The translations under genes were made by a program, and so were the position numbers. From Dictyophora rubrovolvata (Eukaryota; Basidiomycota; Agaricomycetes; Phallales; Phallaceae), in the NCBI GenBank assembly GCA_029959195.1, contig CP114127.1:992001-1056000 (forward strand): a stretch of 64,000 nt of DNA, given 5' to 3'. Positions 57,960 to 64,000 of this stretch are shown here, piece by piece. Numbering within the stretch: the stretch's first letter is position 1; each line of letters begins with the position of its first letter. Below the pieces are notes generated by a model that searched no databases, was not told where the DNA came from, and was given only the letters and a program-made list of their open reading frames with translations.

Positions 57960-60900
57960 CTATGGCGAAGCGGCTTCCAATGTGACATCCACTGTCTTCG
58001 CGGCCTGGACAGCTTGTATTCGCGTAGAAGGGGGCTGCACAACAGCTGTAATTTTCTCTTTGTTTAAATTCGTGTTTGTATGTGTGTTCTTCGGGGATGC
58101 CGACATCCTCGCGCCGTTGAATTTCGGGGATTTGGGGGTAGGAGTAGCATCGTTTGCGCGTTGAAGTTCTACAAGTTGTTGAGTTACAGAGACGGGGATG
58201 GTATCGGAATATCGTTTACTTGGACAATGAGGTTCATCTGTAAGACGAACAAGGTCATTCTCTTGGTCAGGTCGGGGTATAAGGTGATCGCTCGTAACAA
58301 GACCAGCTGTTCCCGACGAGGTAGGTGAGGTCGAGCTTAGCGGCACATCGTGACCGAGATCAGTAGATGCAAGTGGCATAGCGTCGTGGGGGCTACTGGA
58401 CGTCGTGAATATACTCGCATCGGGAATAGCCGATGCCAACCGCACAACTGTGGGCAACGGATATATCTGTACAGCCTCTCGAATAGAATTTGATCTGGAA
58501 TTAGATAGAGGTATATAGGGGGTTGCTAGCGGTAATGTGGGATTTATTGTTTGATATAAGGGGAATGGAGTGCGGATCGACGAACTTAGAGAAGGTGGAG
58601 AATAGCGATAGGCAGAGTTTAAACCTGTCATAGAAGACGAAGGCGAATTTGAACCAGAGTTCAAGCTGGAAGCATCGGTATCAGCAATTTCAGCAGGTGC
58701 AGCGGGATTATCGATAGTATTTGCTACGCTGGTGAGCATATCTATCCTACCTGAGGGTTGGTTTTTGTCAGATACAAAATGTGGGTTTGAGGTGAATGGA
58801 GGAGCAGGCGTAAAGTTCGCCCATTTCCCTCCTATCCGCGCACGCGGTGCAGGCGGACCAGACGAAGACCTCCTTGGAGAATCAGAACTTTTTCCCGGCG
58901 TCGAAAGACCACCGCGATGGTGATCATGAAGAACATGATGAGGTGGTGGTTTAGGAGATTCCGAACTGTTTTCCGCAACAAAACCAAAGCGCAATGGCGG
59001 TCGTCCTCGAGAGGTACTTTGAGTAAAGTCTTCAGTATTTCCAAACGTAGTAGTCCCACCGTGAACAGTTGCAGACGTCGATATAGGCTTTGGCGTTGAG
59101 ATAACTAGCCACCCGTCAGTATCATCGGTAGCTTCAATAGGTGGGACCTCAGTTCCATGATGATATGCAAACTGAGGTACACATTCAGAGAGTTCGGGGG
59201 GACCAAAAAAGGAAAGGGGTGGTTTCGGGAATGAGTGAGAGAGGCCAAAGTTCACGCCTGCACGCATTGAGCTACTCTGTCCGATACTTATAGACCCGGC
59301 ACTTGTGGAATTTGCAGCGCCCGTACCGTCTGCGCTAACGAAAGAACCAACACTTTCTAACTCGGCCTTTTCGTGGTCTTCATCTGTAAGAATCTCACTA
59401 CTGCTCGAGGAAGCCCCTGAGTGTCCTCTATCAGGCTTCCGAGCAACGCTCGATGCAGTAGCAAGTGTCAACCCCGCGCCAAGTCGGCTCTCATACTCGA
59501 CGCGATCAGGATCATCCGGGGGCGGTGGACTTGTCCATTGGGCACGACGAGGTGCCATGTGCGCAGGGGGGTCGCGCGGTTGGGGAAGCACTATCTCTAC
59601 AGGACCAGATGAGGGAGACTTCGAATCCAAAGAGGAGTCGAAGCTTTCAAGTCCGGGTGCTGGACTAGAGCCTGAGGCATTACTCGGAAAAGACTCGAAA
59701 ATTGTCGGCGGAAGGGAATCAAGTCCCTGAGTTACAGTTTGAACGTGTAAGGATTGAGGTACCGTGGTTGCCAAACGAGGCGGAACAAACGGCTGGGGCG
59801 GCAGTGGCCGGACAAACTCGACATCTCGCTCCTCGCATAATTGAGCAAGCGCCATGATTGTTCGTTCCGGCCGTGCCGCGAGAATGCGAGATGCACGCAT
59901 GAATTCTCCACGGATCTAAGAAGAATACCGTAAAGATAGAAATTGAATGAAGAACTTTAGTCACGAGTATAGAGAAAGGAAGAAATGTGGGTGAATCTTA
60001 CGGTGTATAAACCATCTTTAGTGACACATCGAGCAACATTGTAATCGATTTCAAAGGGATCCTGCGCAAGAAAGGAGTATATGCGGGGAATCAGGTTTAA
60101 TAATAGCCAATTACCTCGATACAAAATCTATTCCTATCTCGTGTCGAATCACGGGTATCCTTCGTGGTGAAAAGTTAGAAAAGTGAAATGAGAATGTCGA
60201 GTGGACATACATCACTCTGCCATCCTTTACTCGCCTTTTTCAGAAGGCCAGCTCTAATAGATACAACACAGGTATTATATGAGAATTCGCGAGAAAAATA
60301 TTTGAAAAAATCTATCAAACTAACATAAAATCAGATATTGTTAACATGAGAAAGTTGAGTGACAATGCTTACAGGTCAGCAACTGAATCTGTATTGGATG
60401 ATTGCCATCGTTGGCGTAAGAGATCGATATCGTCAAAGAACCTTGAAATAGGGTTTAAAAGGTGGGTAGACAGAAAGGAAATCAAAAACAGACCAGATGT
60501 TATGTGATCTGATATGTGTCTCTTCCTGTCGAAAGGAAAATAAGAGAGAGGATCGTAAACCAGGATATGTACGAACATGGGATATGGGACGTAATGGAGG
60601 CATTTGTTGAAGATTGGGTAACACAGGTGGGTTCTTTACGTGAACTAGGAAATAAATAACAAGGAGAGCATATCCATATGAACTAAGAGTTCCAGAATAT
60701 GGACTATTGATTTTCCTAGGCTGTATAAGGTAAAGGCGGTAGCATTTGGCTGAATGATGTTTACCGTCTTTTACTCCAAACTTTCACTGAAAGTGTGGGT
60801 AAATGAATCACTGGTTAAGAGTACTCTACCGAGGGACAGACGTACGGAATATTACTAGTGTACGAACTCGTAGGGGATCGATCGAGGCGTAGCTCATTAA

Positions 60901-61540
60901 CAGACGTGTATTCTCGAGAGCGAGGCGATTCTCAAACCCGATATCACTCGATATTCCATAAGGAAATCCCGGCGATGGATCGAGAGATAGTTTGATGATG
61001 GGTATTCTTGCATGAGGAAGTGTTTTGACCTTGAATTTTGTTTCTGAAATGCTGATGAGAATACAGCATTACCCAACGCCGGAAGAACAAGAACCTCTCT
61101 CTAATAAATCCCCGACCATGGTGACCAGGTCTGATGAATTAAGTGGTGGCCGACCTGAATCGATAAGACAGCAGAGGTCCATGTCTTCTCATGTGTTAAT
61201 CGCAGAGAAATATTAAGGAGAAAGCGACCCACCTGAGTTCCTCAGGCTAAAACCATTTGCTGTGCTGCCAAAGGATAGTAGTCGACTGTCGGGCTCAATT
61301 GTTCGAATCAATCTCTCCAATAGTTTTCTGACATCCTCCTTTACAGCAAGTTCTTCGATAGAGGGTAGTAGCTGAACGACAAAGTTTTGGAGGTCGCGAG
61401 AGAACGACGTTGTCCACTGATGCCGGAAAGGTTTCCGGCGAATCTAAATTGAAGTTACAATGTAAATGAGCAAGCCTTCACACTTGACTGCGACAATCTC
61501 TCACAGGGTAGGAGGTGGAGGACGCAGGGACATGTGCCAT
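57960..61540 (-). CDS. Cid1-family terminal nucleotidyltransferase (non-canonical poly(A)/poly(U) polymerase)
   Basis: Adds A or U to RNA 3' ends. ATG at 61540 starts MAHVPASSTSYP, spliced to IRRKPFRHQWTTSFSRDLQN. The catalytic motif is SFGSTANGFSLRNSDMDLCC: the GS signature then, after an intron at 61185-61238, the DxD Asp pair. The PAP-associated domain is FFDDIDLLRQRW, then RNRFCIEDPFEIDYNVARCV with TKDGLYTIRGEFMRASRIL. A C-terminal exon (57960-59900) of nearly 650 codons is almost all Ser/Pro/Thr-rich low-complexity sequence ending DVTLEAASP at 57960. This tail is much longer than in S. pombe Cid1 and recalls large Cid13-type or TUTase proteins. Introns near 61441-61492, 60265-60372, 60169-60210, 60061-60115 and 59916-60000 are approximate. 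A-versus-U specificity cannot be told from what I see. Confidence 0.85.
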
Positions 61541-61667
61541 GACCTCAGCGTAGGAACGACAGTGATCAGAGTGTGTGAGCAATGATCGCTGACATAATTG
61601 TGTATCACCTGTCACATGTCACATATACCGCATAGCCCAGTTCCTGCTTCACTCATCGTCGGCGACG
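61541..61667. promoter_or_regulatory. Short bidirectional promoter (127 bp)
   Basis: The start codons of the nucleotidyltransferase (minus) and the VHS protein (plus) are only 127 bp apart. The centre contains TCACATGTCACATATA and related CACATGT / CACCTGT words (61605-61630), E-box-like CANNTG sequences. Confidence 0.5.
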
Positions 61668-64000
61668 ATGAAAAGATTGTTTAGACCGAAATCTTCGAAA
61701 TCAACGCAACCGAATACCATTCCAACTCCAGTTCCTTCAGAACAATTTCGCTCCATTCAATACCTCAGAACACAATCGGAAGACCCTTCCTATGATGACC
61801 TAAACTTGCATGCCCCATTGCCCCCAATTCCCAATTCCCAATCTGCGCCATACCCCTCGCCTCTTTCTGTAAATACCACAAACCCGCTTTATTCTGCCTC
61901 GCAAAACGGCTCCCAGACAGGCACAAATAGTCCCCGACACTCGGCGTATAATCTGCTTACACCAGCTTCTAATCCATTCAAGAGAAAACAACACGTCCAC
62001 GCCACGACTGCCATTCTCAGATCACTGGATCCGGATGATGCGAGTCTTCATAGGAGCAGATCACCGAGCTTGGAGTCTATCCCCAGACCTAATGATGTCG
62101 ACCGTCCCATTAACCACAGATTAGCGGAACCGGAACGGGATCTTGATCAGTACAACAGCAACAATGAACGTAAACACGATGACAGACGGTATAGAGACCA
62201 TCGGGTCCATGACCAAGAGCATTATCGTCCACTTGAGCAGCAGGATGGTTTCTATCAAGAACGACATGAAGACAGGGACAAGCCCCCCCGCAAGGAAAAG
62301 CACAAGGAAAAAGAGAAAAGACGTGGTATTTTTTCTAGAGATAAGGACAAGGATAAAGATAAAGATCGCAATGGTTCTGCAGAATTAACTCGCATGATCG
62401 GTATATTATTCCCCTTACCTCCTTACCCGTACTCTCGTCATTGTTTGCCCTAGGTTATTTAACCGCGACAGCTTCGGAGGACTGGTCGTTGGTATTGGAA
62501 GTATGTGAACGTTCTTCCGTCAACGAAGCGGCTGCAAAAGAAGCCTGTAAAGCCTTGAGGCGCGAGTTTAAGTATGTGGCATCCACACCGTCCATTAACC
62601 CCAGCTAATTTGAATTGGTAGATACGCTGAGCCTGGAGCACAACTAAGTGCAGCAAGGGTATGTCTGACTACACTAACACCGAAACAAATGATTTATCTA
62701 TCTTCTAGCTCTGGGCAATTATGCTTCAAAACTGCTCCGAAACTTTCCTCGGTACGCAAGTCCCTATCTGACGACTGAACCCAAAATCTGATCTTTCTGT
62801 TACTAGCTCAAGCATCTGGGAAAAAGTTTCTTGATAGTCTGGAAGAAGTTCTCTCCTATGGCGGAACCTCGCCAGTAGTACGTGAGCGTTTAATGGAAGT
62901 GCTGGCTGCCGCTGCGTATTCTCATCCCAATGGCTATCGTAATTTATGGAGAAAATTAAAAGCACCTCATATGCCCGAGGAGGTACGTAATGAGCTACGG
63001 CTTATACGTACGAATAACCTAATTTGTCAATATAATAGGGAGTACCATTCGACGCCAATGATTCCATTCTTAACTTTCCACAGAGCATCGCACCAGCAAT
63101 AAGTCTTCGTTCAACAGATGAGGTCATTCCGCCTCATGAAGATATGCGTCGTTTATTTGAAGAGTGTGAAATTGGGCGTGGTAATGCCCAGTTACTAAAC
63201 CAAGCACTCACGTATGCGCGCCCAGAGGAGCTAAGCGGACCGGTTTTCAGCGTACGTTTTGCATTATCGTTTGTACATATAAACCGCTCACTTATGAGCC
63301 AGGAATGGTATCGGAAATGTCGTAATTCTCATGATTTCATCATGGCTCAGATCCCGTGGGCCACAGCCCAAGCAGATCATTCACGAGAGGAAATCCGACG
63401 TGTGTATGGTGAAAATGGGGAGGTAGAAGGAAGCAAATTTGTATCGAAAGAAGAAGAGTTGCTTGCAGCTCTTCTGGGTGCCAACGAAGAGCTTCTGGAG
63501 GCGTTCAGAATTTACGATGATCTACAACGTTTGGGTATAATGGAACAGGAAGAGAAAGAGGTACAAGAAAGAAGCAGGAAAGAAATCCGCATTGACCGAA
63601 CGGTATGTCTGTTTGAGAAAACTGAAATATTATCAGCTGAGTAATGGATAGAAAATCAATTACATCGGGGATGATGGTTCGTTTTATGAACACCATCCAT
63701 CACTGTCTAACAGTCTTGCTGTTGCAAGCAGCGGCAATAGCCCTTCGGGTTCTCGTTCTGCTTCGCCTGCTCCGTTCACACCTGCCGAGCGAGAACGGCC
63801 ACCTCGTGCCCATCAGCCTTCTAGTCTTCCAGGGCCTATCTCTTCGTCTCATTACACTCCGTCTAAGTCATCCACGCCTCCATCAATTGCTCTTCCGCCA
63901 AATGTACATCCTAACGCAGGAAATCTTCGTGTTCCGCTGGGTCCTCGTCAGGCGCGCTCCTCAAGTAGTCCTTCTCCGGAGCCTTTATCCGCGCCATCTC
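61668..64000 (+). CDS. VHS/GAT-domain trafficking protein, 3' end outside window
   Basis: ATG at 61668 starts MKRLFRPKSSKSTQPNTI. A long Ser/Pro-rich then Arg/Asp/Lys-rich linker (KEKHKEKEKRRG, DKDKDKDKDR) precedes a VHS-type superhelix: YLTATASEDWSLVLEVCERS, KEACKALRREFKYAEPGAQL, LWAIMLQNCSETFL, FLDSLEEVLSYGGTSPVVRE, HPNGYRNLWRKLKAP. Then a GAT-like three-helix part: RRLFEECEIGRGNAQLLNQA and SKEEELLAALLGANEELLEA. A Ser/Pro-rich tail (SGSRSASPAPFTPAE) is still open at 64000. VHS plus GAT proteins (GGA, TOM1, LSB5) bind ubiquitinated cargo or actin regulators at endosomes and Golgi; an LSB5-like role is possible. Introns near 62394-62458, 62573-62616, 62657-62708, 62752-62807 and further on. 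Confidence 0.85.

Noticed and set aside
58732-59730. Several plus-strand frames of 60-141 codons
   Set aside because: Antisense shadows of the low-complexity tail of the nucleotidyltransferase.
1-64000. CRISPR array, bacterial operon or riboswitch signals
   Set aside because: The window is intron-rich eukaryotic DNA; no regularly spaced repeats of that kind were seen.

Overview
The window is nuclear DNA of a filamentous basidiomycete, most likely an Agaricomycete mushroom-type fungus. Most genes are cut by many 50-65 nt GT-AG introns, open reading frames rarely run more than a few hundred bases unspliced, and the gene set includes a fungal DyP peroxidase, a STE3-type pheromone receptor, a BAG-domain co-chaperone, Cid1-type nucleotidyltransferase, LSM7, KAP95, UTP10, UBP6 and SPP2. 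I joined exons by hand from splice signals and reading-frame continuity. Gene ends are mostly secure; some internal junctions are only probable.

Left part (1-11 kb), accessory-looking: the 3' part of a DyP peroxidase (+), an unrecognised multi-exon gene (-), then a divergent pair made of a 14-TM-type MFS drug transporter (-) and a cytochrome P450 (+). The MFS gene has at least 15 exons, including exons of 16, 11, 14 and 9 nt, and they join into one open frame of 562 codons.

Central repeat-rich part (11-24 kb): LTR-like sequence, a cluster of small palindromes, a tRNA-Gln-like half, an intact 1.58-kb Tc1/mariner element with DD34E transposase and IR/DR ends, a small membrane-protein gene, and a complete STE3 pheromone receptor (-). 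A diverged direct repeat of about 350 bp (near 3.96-4.31 kb and 18.88-19.29 kb) brackets this region. I found no CaaX pheromone precursor by eye on either strand around the receptor.

Right part (24-64 kb), housekeeping: SPP2 splicing factor (-), BAP31/Yet3-like ER protein (-), UBP6 proteasomal deubiquitinase (+), two tandem paralogous small secreted proteins (+), BAG protein (+), MIC19 (+), a phospholipase D-type protein (-), UTP10 (+), HMCES/SRAP protein (-), a GPI-anchored secreted phosphoesterase (+), importin beta KAP95 (-), LSM7 (+), a Cid1-family terminal nucleotidyltransferase (-), and a VHS-domain protein (+) cut by the window end. Several neighbours are head-to-head with short shared promoters: BAP31/UBP6, KAP95/LSM7 and nucleotidyltransferase/VHS (127 bp).
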